64,000 nt of DNA from Flavobacteriales bacterium (GCA_012269745.1 JAAXJR010000009.1:23329-87328), one strand, 5' to 3'; shown: positions 28,217 through 37,352, numbered from the stretch's first letter. Made by a program: numbers and translations. The notes: generated from the sequence alone by a model not told the origin.

Positions 28217-28338
28217 TTTTTTACTGTCTATCAATAAGTGTAAAAGCTTAAAAAGACTTGGCTTTTGTAATTTAACAGGGATTTAAAAGCTAAATTTTAT
28301 ACTTATATTTAACACGCCATAAGTCGTTAAATATATTT

Positions 28339-29853
28339 ATGAAAAGGAGGTTTTCACAGCTTATAACTTTTATAAATTCCAGGTGGAGTAATATTGCTCT
28401 ACTCAGCTTTGCACTGGTTGTTTCCTACTTTTCTTTCCGAGGGATCACAAGTACATTTCGCGGAAGTACCTACCAAGATATTTTCCAGCTTCAGGAACTG
28501 TTCCAAGAATATACTGCTTCCATCGAAGATTATTCTAGGCAAGTAGTTAATTCTGAAAACGCGGAGAGGATTATGCCTCGTTTACTCCAGAGAGACAACA
28601 TTTTTCAAATTCGATTGATTGATAGTGCGGGTATAGAACAATCCAAATTTGATGAATATGGTTTCAACAATAAAAATGATGTTACCACACGTCCTTATTG
28701 GGAGAATGTTTCCAACCTAGATACAGACCGTTGGTTTGTTACGCAGGCAGAACCGAACTATGAAAATGACCCAGAAACTGGAGAGCAAATTATTACAAAT
28801 AAAACGATCAGATATTTCTACCACTTTCCAAAAAGCATTCAAACCAATGACTCTCAATACACACATTATTTTGCAGTAAACCTTGATTACACCAAGCTCG
28901 AGGAAGAGTTAGATTCCATTTTCACTAACCAAAAACTCTTTCTTTTAGGGTCTGAAGACCTTCAATCTCCGAAGGAATATTTAAGCGGAACTAGCTGGAT
29001 CACGGAAATACCACTAAAAATAACTTTTGACAATAACCGCTGGACTATATTAGGCACAAGATTTACCTACGATCTCAGCTGGTTCTATTTCTTGTCGGTT
29101 TGCTTGGTTATTGCTCTTTATTTACTGAAAGAAAGCTTTGTTCAATGGCAGGCAAAACGTCTATTAACCGAGAGAATGGAAGGTCAAGATAAATTTGTCC
29201 AATCTTGGGTCAATATGGCTTCTCATCACTTCAGACATCCATTGGCAAACATTAGTGCTCGATTAGACATTCTCAAATACAAGAAAGAAGCTCCAACGAA
29301 GAAAGAGATAGAGAACATTCAAAGCAGCTTTAACGACTTTTTAGAGGTTTTTGAATATCTCAAAAAGCTCCAGATTCTAAATGATCTTGATAATCGCGAA
29401 TTCAAATGGCATTCCTTGAAAGCTATCAATGAATTAATCTTAAATAGAAAAGCAACTAGTTTTGAAACAATAGGTATTCCTATCGAATTCGAAGACATCG
29501 AAGTTTATGTTGATCCGTTGCCGTTTGAGTGGGCCATCAGTGAAATCATAGATAACTCTATTACACACAGTAAGGGCAATAAGGTCGCCTTATCATTGAA
29601 TCATACAGATAAATATCTGTTTATCCGCATTGAAGATGATGGTGAGGGAATACCTTCTAAAGTGCTTGAGACTATTAACCAGCGTTCTTTGAAACAAGAT
29701 AAAGGCTTTGAAACGGGCTCTTTTGGCCTAGGTCTACTTCAATTCAACAAAATCATGGACCAGCATAGTTTTAAAGTTCGTGCAGAAAATCTCGGAATTG
29801 GTGGAAGTCGGATTGAAATAGGAATTCCAAACACCAGCATTTTACGTAAGTAA
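28339..29853 (+). CDS. Orphan membrane sensor histidine kinase
   Basis: 504 residues. Helix at about 17-35, an extracytoplasmic sensing domain (about 36-245) of Cache-like character (IRLIDSAGIEQSKFDEYGF, TTRPYWENV), second helix at about 250-268, then kinase. The H-box is SHHFRHPL, with phospho-accepting H296, where SHELRTPL is usual. N-box EIIDNSITHS, G1 DDGEGIP, G2 GSFGLGLLQF are intact. No response regulator gene is next to it. The leader (28223-28338) is A+T rich with a weak TATATTTA box. Signal unknown. Confidence 0.88.
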   Translation: MKRRFSQLITFINSRWSNIALLSFALVVSYFSFRGITSTFRGSTYQDIFQLQELFQEYTASIEDYSRQVVNSENAERIMPRLLQRDNIFQIRLIDSAGIEQSKFDEYGFNNKNDVTTRPYWENVSNLDTDRWFVTQAEPNYENDPETGEQIITNKTIRYFYHFPKSIQTNDSQYTHYFAVNLDYTKLEEELDSIFTNQKLFLLGSEDLQSPKEYLSGTSWITEIPLKITFDNNRWTILGTRFTYDLSWFYFLSVCLVIALYLLKESFVQWQAKRLLTERMEGQDKFVQSWVNMASHHFRHPLANISARLDILKYKKEAPTKKEIENIQSSFNDFLEVFEYLKKLQILNDLDNREFKWHSLKAINELILNRKATSFETIGIPIEFEDIEVYVDPLPFEWAISEIIDNSITHSKGNKVALSLNHTDKYLFIRIEDDGEGIPSKVLETINQRSLKQDKGFETGSFGLGLLQFNKIMDQHSFKVRAENLGIGGSRIEIGIPNTSILRK

Positions 29854-29906
29854 TTTACAGTCAATTACATTTTCATCATAAATGCTGTTATTAATAATGA
29901 AGCGAT

Positions 29907-29914
29907 TATTTTTG
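29907..29914 (+). promoter_or_regulatory. Probable transaldolase promoter (-7 element)
   Basis: TATTTTTG, perfect TAnnTTTG, 26 bases before the ATG at 29940. Confidence 0.5.
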
Positions 29915-29939
29915 CATCTCATAAACAGCATATCTACAC

Positions 29940-30596
29940 ATGAAATTTTTCATTGACACAGCAAATCTTGCACAAATCAAAGAAGCCCAAGACTTAGGTG
30001 TTCTTGACGGAGTAACAACCAACCCATCTCTAATGGCCAAAGAAGGCATCAGCGGAGAAGAAAATGTGCTTAACCACTATAAAGCCATTTGTGAAATCGT
30101 TGACGGGGATGTTAGCGCAGAAGTAATCTCAACTGACTTTGAAGGAATGGTTCGTGAAGGTGAAGCGCTTGCTGCACTTGATGAAAAAATCGTAGTAAAA
30201 ATCCCAATGGTAAAAGACGGCGTTAAGGCGTTGAAATACTTCTCAGATAAAGGGATTAAAACCAACTGTACTTTGATTTTCTCTGCTGGCCAAGCGCTAT
30301 TAGCTGCCAAAGCTGGTGCGACTTATGTGAGCCCATTCATCGGTCGTTTGGATGATATTTCAACAGACGGTTTAGGTCTTATAGAGAGTATCCGTGTGAT
30401 TTTTGACAACTACGGATTTGATACGGAAATTCTAGCTGCTTCTGTTCGTCACCCAATGCACATTATCGAATGTGCACAGATTGGCGCGGATGTTATGACA
30501 GGTCCTTTGAGTGCTATTGAAGCACTATTGAAGCACCCATTGACTGATATTGGTCTAGCGAAATTCTTGGCTGATCACGCGAAAGCAAATAGCTAA
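29940..30596 (+). CDS. tal: Transaldolase, small TalC/FSA type
   Basis: 218 residues, the short (class 3) transaldolase/fructose-6-phosphate aldolase group. Non-oxidative pentose phosphate pathway. [16 protein letters not shown] and [13 protein letters not shown] at the N-terminus, Schiff-base lysine K87 in [38 protein letters not shown], and ASVRHPMHI. Distinguishing transaldolase from F6P aldolase needs biochemistry, but members of this length in Bacteroidota are generally transaldolases. Own promoter and a strong terminator, so a single-gene unit. Confidence 0.9.
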   Translation: MKFFIDTANLAQIKEAQDLGVLDGVTTNPSLMAKEGISGEENVLNHYKAICEIVDGDVSAEVISTDFEGMVREGEALAALDEKIVVKIPMVKDGVKALKYFSDKGIKTNCTLIFSAGQALLAAKAGATYVSPFIGRLDDISTDGLGLIESIRVIFDNYGFDTEILAASVRHPMHIIECAQIGADVMTGPLSAIEALLKHPLTDIGLAKFLADHAKANS

Positions 30597-30616
30597 TTCG
30601 AAAGAAAAGAATACTC

Positions 30617-30650
30617 AAAAGCCCCGCATTAGCGGGGCTTTTTTTATTTT
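30617..30650 (+). terminator. Rho-independent terminator after transaldolase
   Basis: AAAAGCCCCGC, loop of 4, GCGGGGCTTTT, then a long T run. 11-bp stem. Confidence 0.9.
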
Positions 30651-30668
30651 AGAATAAAGCTCCAAATC

Positions 30669-31289
30669 ATGATTTACACCTTATACCCAGATAGCATCAA
30701 TCAACAGATTATCAAAGAATGTGCGCAAAAGCTCATCGCGGGAGAGGTAGCTATCATTCCTACCGACAGTGTTTATGCGGTAGTAGGGGATTTCATGAAT
30801 CCAAAGTCATTGAAAAAGCTTGCAGAGATTAAGAAGGAATCCATCAAAGAGGCAGAATTTTCATTCCTTTTCACCAATCTGAGCCAAGTTTCTGAGTACA
30901 CCCAAAGTGTAGGTGGATCTACTTTTAAATTTATGAAGCAATGTTTCCCAGGGCCGTACACCTTGGTTTTAGAGTCGAATATTACACTTGCACGCAAGCT
31001 TGGTCAGAAGAGAAAAACTATTGGAGTACGATTACCCGATAATGAGATAGTACGCGCCTTGGCAGAAGAGATTGGTCGTCCTTTGGCTTCAGCCTCATTG
31101 CATCATGATGATGAGTTATTGCAATATCCTACCGACCCTGATGAAATTGTGGCAAATTATGCACACAAGGTAGATTTCGTTATTAACGGAGGTTGGGGCG
31201 ACAATATACCCTCAACAGTCATCGATTTGACCACTCCTACTCCTACCCTTATCCGAGCGGGGAAAGGAGATGTGGAAATTCTTGAATAA
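30669..31289 (+). CDS. YciO/Sua5/YrdC-family protein (threonylcarbamoyl-AMP synthase-like)
   Basis: 206 residues, one YrdC domain. VAIIPTDSVYAVVGDF, FMKQCFPGPYTLVLES, KRKTIGVRLPDN, PLASASLH and PSTVIDLTTPTPTLIRAGKGD. The order and the KRKTIG segment resemble the YciO branch more than TsaC/Sua5 proper. TsaC/Sua5 make the threonylcarbamoyl-AMP used for t6A in tRNA; YciO proteins share the fold but their activity is weak or different. The 3' end overlaps menE on the other strand by 41 bases. Confidence 0.82.
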   Translation: MIYTLYPDSINQQIIKECAQKLIAGEVAIIPTDSVYAVVGDFMNPKSLKKLAEIKKESIKEAEFSFLFTNLSQVSEYTQSVGGSTFKFMKQCFPGPYTLVLESNITLARKLGQKRKTIGVRLPDNEIVRALAEEIGRPLASASLHHDDELLQYPTDPDEIVANYAHKVDFVINGGWGDNIPSTVIDLTTPTPTLIRAGKGDVEILE

Positions 31290-32292
31290 GCCTACGCAAC
31301 TCTTTTCTATCGAGCTTACCACTGGATAGAACGGGCAATTTCTCTACTGAAAAACACCATTTAGGACGTTGTGTACGCGGTAGTGAAGAAACTGCATTGG
31401 AGAGCTCCAACTCTTTAAATTGCCCCGTATAAACCAGCACCAACTGCTCGCCTAGTTGCTCATTTTCTCTTGAAGAAATGTAGATATCTTTTAACCCCAG
31501 ATTGTGGAGGTCACTCTCAATCTTGCTAGGGTGCATTTTGATTCCGCCTGAATTAATTACATAATCTAATCTCCCCAATAGCTTAAAGGAAGTAGCGCTT
31601 GTTAATTCAGCAGCATCATTGGTTTTTAACTGATTTATTCCGAGGTGTGATGCAGTAATTAATAAAGCCTCATTAGCTAAGGCGAAATACACGCCTTCCA
31701 CCGATTTAAATTCTTCTTCGCCGTAAGACCTCAGAGCAACATGTGAGGCTGTCTCCGTCATCCCATAACCTTCGTAAACTTTCAGGCCACCAATGTCAAG
31801 ATGTTTTTGAGAGGGCGCTCCCCCAAGAAGAATTTGTCCGGAAAAATCATTGAGGACGTTATTATCTAGCATAGACAAGAACTGAGCCGGTGTACAAGGC
31901 AAGAAATCCACGGATGGTACTTCCTTGATTGAAAGCTTTGGTTCTACTAAATGTAAGGTCAAGCCTCCCACCAAAGCTCGAATGAGCATCATTGCTCCTC
32001 CTGTATACTGAGCGGGAAGCATTAAGAGGGCCGAACTACCTATATTTAAATCGAAAAAATCTAGTGTTCTTCGCGCCGAGGCTATCAAACACTTCTTATT
32101 GTGAAAAATTGTTTTCGGAGCACCTGTACTCCCGCTGGTGTGGAAGGCCATCTCATCACTATCTGAAGCAAATTCAACTAATTGATTTTGAACTATTTCA
32201 ACCCAATTAGGAACCTTCTTCAATGAAATAAATTCTTCTACAGAATATTCCTTGAGTTGGAATACAATTCTAGTGTGCTCGAATGTGGTCAA
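31249..32292 (-). CDS. menE: o-Succinylbenzoate-CoA ligase (AMP-binding)
   Basis: 347 residues, shorter than Proteobacterial MenE (about 450) as is usual in Flavobacteriales. Activates o-succinylbenzoate with ATP and CoA in menaquinone synthesis. AMP-binding P-loop FHTSGSTGAPKTI (about 50-62), VYEGYGMTETASHVALR, GRLDYVINSGGIKMHPSKIE and the C-terminal lysine in SSGKLDRKEL. No ATG is available; TTG at 32290-32292 is the best start. The N-terminus overlaps the first bases of the divergent receptor's leader. Separated from the other men genes by the TonB receptor gene. Confidence 0.9.
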   Translation of the reverse strand: MTTFEHTRIVFQLKEYSVEEFISLKKVPNWVEIVQNQLVEFASDSDEMAFHTSGSTGAPKTIFHNKKCLIASARRTLDFFDLNIGSSALLMLPAQYTGGAMMLIRALVGGLTLHLVEPKLSIKEVPSVDFLPCTPAQFLSMLDNNVLNDFSGQILLGGAPSQKHLDIGGLKVYEGYGMTETASHVALRSYGEEEFKSVEGVYFALANEALLITASHLGINQLKTNDAAELTSATSFKLLGRLDYVINSGGIKMHPSKIESDLHNLGLKDIYISSRENEQLGEQLVLVYTGQFKELELSNAVSSLPRTQRPKWCFSVEKLPVLSSGKLDRKELRRLIQEFPHLLSPLG

Positions 32293-32322
32293 TTAGGTAC
32301 AGTTTTTGTTTCTTGTGGGCCG

Positions 32323-34758
32323 ATGCTCAAAATTAGAACAATCTTTCTATTCCTTTTGATTTCAAGTGCAATGACTTTGTCCGCACATGTAGTCTCACAT
32401 GGACCTCATTGGATTACCGTAGTAAGTAAAAACAGTGACCGACCTATTGAGGGAGTGAGTATTACTGTGAATGATAAATATATAGCCACCACTGGTCCTT
32501 TGGGACGTGTTATGGTGGGAGCTTTATCAGATGAAGATGTGGTTTCTTTCTACCATACTTCCTACGCACCAAGACATTATAACTTCAAGCAATTAGCTCG
32601 TGCACATTTTAAAGTAGGACTTTATGAGAGTGTGCTGAACATACAGGAAGTCGTCATCAAAGCGAATCGCATGGAGGCAGACTTCAAACAGAATCCGCAA
32701 GAGGTTAGGACAATTAGTGCCAAACGAATGAAGAGTCAATTCATAGGAAACAGTGCCGATGCGCTAAGTTTGGATCCAAATGTGTTCATTCAAAAAAGTC
32801 AAAGCGGTGGTGGCTCTCCCATGATAAGGGGAATGAGTACCTCGCGTGTTCTTATTTTGATTGACGGAATGCGATTGAACAACGCAATCTTCCGTGCTGG
32901 AAATGTACACAATGTTATAAGCCTTGATCCTTTGAGCATTGCGGACATGGAAATCAGCCTTGGTCCTGGCTCCGTATTACACGGATCGGATGCCTTAGGC
33001 GGCACCATGCACATCAACACTTTTGACGCGCATTACGGTGATAGTACAGAGGTCTTGCAAAGTTTGGTCTATGATTTCAGTACCAACAACGCACAATTGA
33101 CAAGAAGACCCAACTTCCGAATCAACTATGGTGGATTGAATTGGGCAGGGATGACAAATATCACCTATAGCCAATACAGCGATGTACGAATGGGAAGAAA
33201 CATTTTCCCTTGGACTCCGGAAGATGCATTACGCAATTACCCTGCAATGTGCGAGCCAATCACGTTTGCCACTTTAGATACCATGCGCAAGCCTATGAAT
33301 ACGCTTGTTCAACCAAAAACGGCTTACGATCAGCGCAACCTCACTCAGAAACTCAAGTTTCGTATTACTCCGACAGGTGAGCTCAAATTAGGATTCTACC
33401 TAAGCATGCTATCGGATGTGAACCGATACGACAGATTCATTGAGACAAGAAACGGTGCACCACGTTACGCATACTGGAACTATGGTCCGCAGATGTGGTC
33501 CATGGCAACAATTGCCTATGAAGACCGCAAAAGCACTGCATTTTATGATAGAATAAAGTGGGCCGGTGCGCTGCAGGGTTATCAAGAAAGTAGAGATGTA
33601 AGACGCTATAGAAATCCCGTTGGTCGTCTGCAGACTGAGCGTGTTCGTATGGCGCAAGGTAATGTTGATGCCACTAAGAAGATTAATCAAAAACTGAACC
33701 TCAGCTATGGAGCTGATTGGAATTTGAACTTGATCTCAAGTAATGCCATTCATTATGATGCTCTAGACCGTGATAGTACATGGAATGCACAATCGAGGTA
33801 TGCAGATGGATCAAGATGGTCGAGTTCCGCAGCTTTTGTAAGTGCTCTGTACAACATCAACCCTAACCTATCACTTTCGGCAGGATCTCGTTTGAACCAC
33901 ATTCATATGTTCACCCCGATACGCTTCGACGGATACGAGAACGATGCAACTTGGAACTTCTTAGCTCCGAGTGGCTCTGTTGGCGCGAGCTATTCTAAAA
34001 AGAGTTTCAAGTATTTCTTTAATCTGAGTACCGGTTTCCGTGCGCCAAATGTGGATGATGCTTCTAAAGTTTTTGATTCGCAGCCTGGTGCCTTAATCGT
34101 TCCCAATACAGACTTAAAAGAAGAACGTCTGTATAGCGCCGAAATAGGTATGAAGCACCTTATCGGCGATAACGTAGTCCTAGATGCTAGCTTTTATTAC
34201 AGTTACTTGGATGATGCCATGATTCGCGCACCATACAGCTTCAATGGTCAAGACAGTATTATGTATGACGATGAGCTGTCTGAAGTATTGGCCATTCAAA
34301 ATTTAGATTACGCCACCATTTGGGGTTACCAATTTGGCGTTCGCTCAGAATTGAGTAAGTCTTTGTTCTGGACCGTTCACTGGTCACACCCTTTTGGAAC
34401 TGACAGTGAAGGTCAACCTTTGAGACATGCCAGTCCCTTCAATGCCACATCGCAACTCGTATACCGCAAGAAAAAGTGGACCGCTACTCTAACCGGGAGA
34501 TACAATGGGGAAATGAGTCATGAAGACTTAAGCTTCAGTGAACGTAGTAAGACGCACATCTATGCCATTGATGAGAATGGTCTGCCTTATTCTCCAAGAT
34601 GGTACACTTTGAGTCTAATGACCAACTACGAATTCAACAAGAATATTTTGCTTAGAGCGGGAATAGAGAACATTATGGATGCACAGTACCGGCCGTATTC
34701 TTCGGGAATTGTAGCTCCGGGTAGAGCCCTTTTTATCGGTCTTAGAGGATCGATTTAA
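32323..34758 (+). CDS. TonB-dependent outer-membrane receptor
   Basis: 811 residues from the ATG at 32323 (signal peptide MLKIRTIFLFLLISSAMTLSAH); an in-frame ATG at 32257 would put 22 polar residues before it. N-terminal carboxypeptidase-regulatory-like domain (about 25-105), plug domain with LNIQEVVIKANR, GGGSPMIRGMSTSRVLILIDGMRLNNAIFR and GPGSVLHGSDALGGTMHI, then a 22-strand-type barrel. The IRGM, DGMRLNN and HGSDALGG signatures resemble the hemoglobin/heme and siderophore receptor group, but the ligand is not certain. It runs against the men genes and overlaps menC by 17 bases. Confidence 0.88.
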   Translation: MLKIRTIFLFLLISSAMTLSAHVVSHGPHWITVVSKNSDRPIEGVSITVNDKYIATTGPLGRVMVGALSDEDVVSFYHTSYAPRHYNFKQLARAHFKVGLYESVLNIQEVVIKANRMEADFKQNPQEVRTISAKRMKSQFIGNSADALSLDPNVFIQKSQSGGGSPMIRGMSTSRVLILIDGMRLNNAIFRAGNVHNVISLDPLSIADMEISLGPGSVLHGSDALGGTMHINTFDAHYGDSTEVLQSLVYDFSTNNAQLTRRPNFRINYGGLNWAGMTNITYSQYSDVRMGRNIFPWTPEDALRNYPAMCEPITFATLDTMRKPMNTLVQPKTAYDQRNLTQKLKFRITPTGELKLGFYLSMLSDVNRYDRFIETRNGAPRYAYWNYGPQMWSMATIAYEDRKSTAFYDRIKWAGALQGYQESRDVRRYRNPVGRLQTERVRMAQGNVDATKKINQKLNLSYGADWNLNLISSNAIHYDALDRDSTWNAQSRYADGSRWSSSAAFVSALYNINPNLSLSAGSRLNHIHMFTPIRFDGYENDATWNFLAPSGSVGASYSKKSFKYFFNLSTGFRAPNVDDASKVFDSQPGALIVPNTDLKEERLYSAEIGMKHLIGDNVVLDASFYYSYLDDAMIRAPYSFNGQDSIMYDDELSEVLAIQNLDYATIWGYQFGVRSELSKSLFWTVHWSHPFGTDSEGQPLRHASPFNATSQLVYRKKKWTATLTGRYNGEMSHEDLSFSERSKTHIYAIDENGLPYSPRWYTLSLMTNYEFNKNILLRAGIENIMDAQYRPYSSGIVAPGRALFIGLRGSI

Positions 34759-35791
34759 GGGAAGATAAATCCCAATCGGTAAGAATATCCTTCTTCACCT
34801 TTAGTAGTCCCCCTTCCACATTGTAAGGCCCTTCGATATTATTCGTGAACAAACTACCCGTACCTAATCCTTGCGGAATTGAATTTGATTTAGTGAATGT
34901 CCATTGAGCAATTGCATTTAGCCCAACGTTACTTTCTAGCGCAGAGGTTGCCCACCATTGAATATCGCGCTCTGCAGCAAGCTCAATCCATTCATCAGCA
35001 CCTTTCCAGCCACCAATGAATGAAGGCTTCAGTATGATATATTGTGGTCTAATGGTCTCTAATAATTCTTTCTTCTGTTTATGCTCTATCATTCCAATGA
35101 GACTCTCATCGAGCGCCACAGAGATATGCATCTGCTCTACCGCCTTGGCCAGTTCCTCGTTTCTTCCTGCCTTTATGGGCTGCTCCATTGAATGGACAGA
35201 AATATCACGTAAATACTTGCTGATTTCGACGGCTTCTTCCAGTTCAAAGGCACCGTTTGCGTCTACACGAAGCTCTAATTGATCTTCAGAAAACTCCTTT
35301 CTTAATGCGCTTAAAATGGACTTTTCTTCTTCCCAGCCTATAGCACCTACTTTCATTTTTAAGGTGGTGAAACCTTCATCCAAACGTTTAGCTACTTGAT
35401 CGCGCATAAAAGCGAGGTCTCCCATCCAGATCAGCCCATTGATTGGCTGATGCGATTGGCGCTGGGTAAAAGCAGAAGGAAAATGCTCGAAACCATTCTC
35501 TAAATGACTGAACGCTTGCTCTAAGGCAAACTGAATACTTGGGAACTGTTGATTCGCTTGATACAATTCATCTAAGCCAAGATGAATATTCTCACACGTC
35601 CATGCTATCTGTGTTTCCAATTCTGGAACATCATCAAACGAGAGTCCGCGGAGCACACCTACCTCGCCTAAACCCACTTTTTCCATGTCATGGATGGCAA
35701 TGAAGAAGCTCTCTTTAGTCGTTAAAACACCTCTAGAGGTACCACCAGGAATCTTGAAATTTAGGACGTAATTAGTGTATTTAGCTTTCAT
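34742..35791 (-). CDS. menC: o-Succinylbenzoate synthase (enolase superfamily)
   Basis: 349 residues. Dehydrates SHCHC to o-succinylbenzoate. MKAKYTNYVLNFKIPGGTSRGVL at the N-terminus, GFTTLKMKVGA with the KxK catalytic lysine, LRVDANGAF (first metal Asp), EQPIKAGR (Glu), VALDESL (Asp) and IILKPSFIGG (second lysine). The ATG at 35789-35791 overlaps the menA stop as TAATG, so the longer frame to 35824 is not used. Converges with the TonB receptor. Confidence 0.92.
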   Translation of the reverse strand: MKAKYTNYVLNFKIPGGTSRGVLTTKESFFIAIHDMEKVGLGEVGVLRGLSFDDVPELETQIAWTCENIHLGLDELYQANQQFPSIQFALEQAFSHLENGFEHFPSAFTQRQSHQPINGLIWMGDLAFMRDQVAKRLDEGFTTLKMKVGAIGWEEEKSILSALRKEFSEDQLELRVDANGAFELEEAVEISKYLRDISVHSMEQPIKAGRNEELAKAVEQMHISVALDESLIGMIEHKQKKELLETIRPQYIILKPSFIGGWKGADEWIELAAERDIQWWATSALESNVGLNAIAQWTFTKSNSIPQGLGTGSLFTNNIEGPYNVEGGLLKVKKDILTDWDLSSLKSIL

Positions 35792-36711
35792 TAGAGAAAC
35801 AACGAGATTGATGTAAGTACACAATACAACAAGGTCATTAGCGCTAAAGGTTTAAGCAAGGCGTCATATTCTTCTGGAGTGCTTGCCTGACTGAACTTTT
35901 TGAATTGGCCCCGCAAGGCAAATTGAAAAACGAGGTGTCCTATGATTGGGTAATATTCCTTAGAAAGTACACTGGCCAGTATTGAGAAAATGAGACTAAC
36001 GAGGATCGAAACGATGAGTAAGGTTTTGAAATACCCCCTACCCCATTTTTCACCAAATCGAACGACTAGAGTTCTTTTGCCGTGTTGAGCATCTCCATCT
36101 CTATCTCTGAGATTATTCAAAGTTAGAACGGAGGCACTCATCGCACCCGCTACAAGAGAAGGAAGGGCATCCAAAGCATTTAACGAACCAGTTTGAAGCG
36201 CTGAAGAACCCATAACACCTACAAAGCCAAAGAAAATAAAGACAAATAAATCGCCGCCGCCCCAATAGGCATAGGGATTACCGCCAAGCGTGTATGAACG
36301 AGCGGCCCAAATAGCTGCAAGGTTCAAAACTGAAAAAATGTAGAAGTATAGTGTTCCGAAAAAAGCAAAGTATACGAGTGTGCCACCTGATATTAAAGCG
36401 AGTATAGTAAACGCGTTCGTGGCCGCTCGCATTTGAGAAATCGAGATCAATCCAGAAGCTACAGCGCGTTGTTCGCCTTTTTTATTCTCGTCGGTCCCTT
36501 TGATGCCGTCTCCAAGATCATTGGCATAGTTGGACAGGACCTGGTACGCAAAACTCGTAAGTAAGGCTAGGACAAAAAGAGAGGCAGAGAATTGACCCTG
36601 GTGAAAGTAGCCTAATCCACTACCTAGAATGATAACTGCAAAAGCTAGAGGTAGCGTTCTTAACCTCGCTGCTTTTACCCAATGCTTAAATGCAACTGTT
36701 TCTTTAGTCAT
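35791..36711 (-). CDS. menA: 1,4-Dihydroxy-2-naphthoate polyprenyltransferase
   Basis: 306 residues, UbiA superfamily, about eight membrane helices. Attaches the polyprenyl tail to DHNA. KHWVKAARLRTLPLAFAVIILGSG at the start, first aspartate-rich motif NYANDLGDGIKGTDEN (about 61-76) and second LNNLRDRDGDAQHGKRTL (about 197-214). Its ATG overlaps the stop of the H-NOX gene by 8 bases (ATGACTAA), indicating translational coupling, and its stop overlaps menC. Confidence 0.95.
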   Translation of the reverse strand: MTKETVAFKHWVKAARLRTLPLAFAVIILGSGLGYFHQGQFSASLFVLALLTSFAYQVLSNYANDLGDGIKGTDENKKGEQRAVASGLISISQMRAATNAFTILALISGGTLVYFAFFGTLYFYIFSVLNLAAIWAARSYTLGGNPYAYWGGGDLFVFIFFGFVGVMGSSALQTGSLNALDALPSLVAGAMSASVLTLNNLRDRDGDAQHGKRTLVVRFGEKWGRGYFKTLLIVSILVSLIFSILASVLSKEYYPIIGHLVFQFALRGQFKKFSQASTPEEYDALLKPLALMTLLYCVLTSISLFL

Positions 36712-37255
36712 TTATAATGGTCACCCGGATCTCCACCTCGGTACCATTATTATCTGGGGTTAAATCTTCTTTTTCGATGGACACCTTGTTTCCAAAATGT
36801 TTCGCCGACCCTTTGATCATTCCGATACCGAAGTCTGACATTGCTCGCTCACTTTCGTAGATCATTTTCAGATTATTGTCGTCAATTCTCTTGTAAGTAA
36901 AGGATGGCAATGAAGCGTCCGGGAATTGTTGGTTCACATGTACATGTACGTGATCCTCAAGCGATTCCAAGAAACCGAACAAATCGACTCCTTCACCTAA
37001 GTACTTCGCGTACGATACCGCTAAGATATCGAACAAGTAATAACCGTAGTCTTCTAAAATTTTCGGCACTGAATCTCCTGTATGAGCGTGGGTTTGAGCC
37101 ACTACCCCATAAAGAGATTTGAATGGATAAGTGCCCATGACTTCGTAAGAATCTCTATCGCCTGAACCAGCGTCGCGAAGAATAAAATTCTTGAGCTCCT
37201 CTCCGTGAGACTTGGTCAAGAAGTCGATATAAGTTTGAAAAATCAGTCCTTTCAT
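36704..37255 (-). CDS. Stand-alone H-NOX heme-binding sensor (NO/O2)
   Basis: 183 residues, one H-NOX (HNOB) domain and nothing else. Starts MKGLIFQTYIDFL as the family does. The proximal heme ligand is H104: the segment HVHVNQQFPDASLPSF aligns without gaps with HDHLATIYPGMRAPSF of soluble guanylate cyclase beta. The heme-propionate motif YxSxR is Y133-E-S-E-R137, followed by DFGIGMIKGSAKHFG. These are the two hallmark features of the family. H-NOX proteins bind NO (some also O2) and usually signal to a partner histidine kinase or cyclase encoded next door. Here the neighbours are menD and menA instead, and it overlaps menA by 8 bases. Confidence 0.9.
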   Translation of the reverse strand: MKGLIFQTYIDFLTKSHGEELKNFILRDAGSGDRDSYEVMGTYPFKSLYGVVAQTHAHTGDSVPKILEDYGYYLFDILAVSYAKYLGEGVDLFGFLESLEDHVHVHVNQQFPDASLPSFTYKRIDDNNLKMIYESERAMSDFGIGMIKGSAKHFGNKVSIEKEDLTPDNNGTEVEIRVTIIND

Positions 37256-37257
37256 TT

Positions 37258-37321
37258 TGGTCTATTTAGTTTCCGTAACAAAGAAACATAGACCATGGGC
37301 CTTTGGACTATTTAGTAACCG
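37258..37321 (-). promoter_or_regulatory. Candidate promoter-operator of the H-NOX-menA-menC genes
   Basis: In the 97-base gap after menD. An 8-bp perfect inverted repeat TGGTCTAT (37258-37265) / ATAGACCA (37288-37295), and a 17-base direct repeat with 14 identities (37259-37275 and 37305-37321, shared core CTATTTAGT). The right arm of the inverted repeat overlaps a minus-strand -7-like box TATGTTTC (37283-37290, one mismatch to TAnnTTTG), which would start transcription about 20 bases before the H-NOX ATG. Overlap of a repeat with the promoter suggests a regulator site; the regulator is unknown. Confidence 0.4.
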
Positions 37322-37352
37322 ATAAGTGTTTATACTTACCTATAATTGAAAA

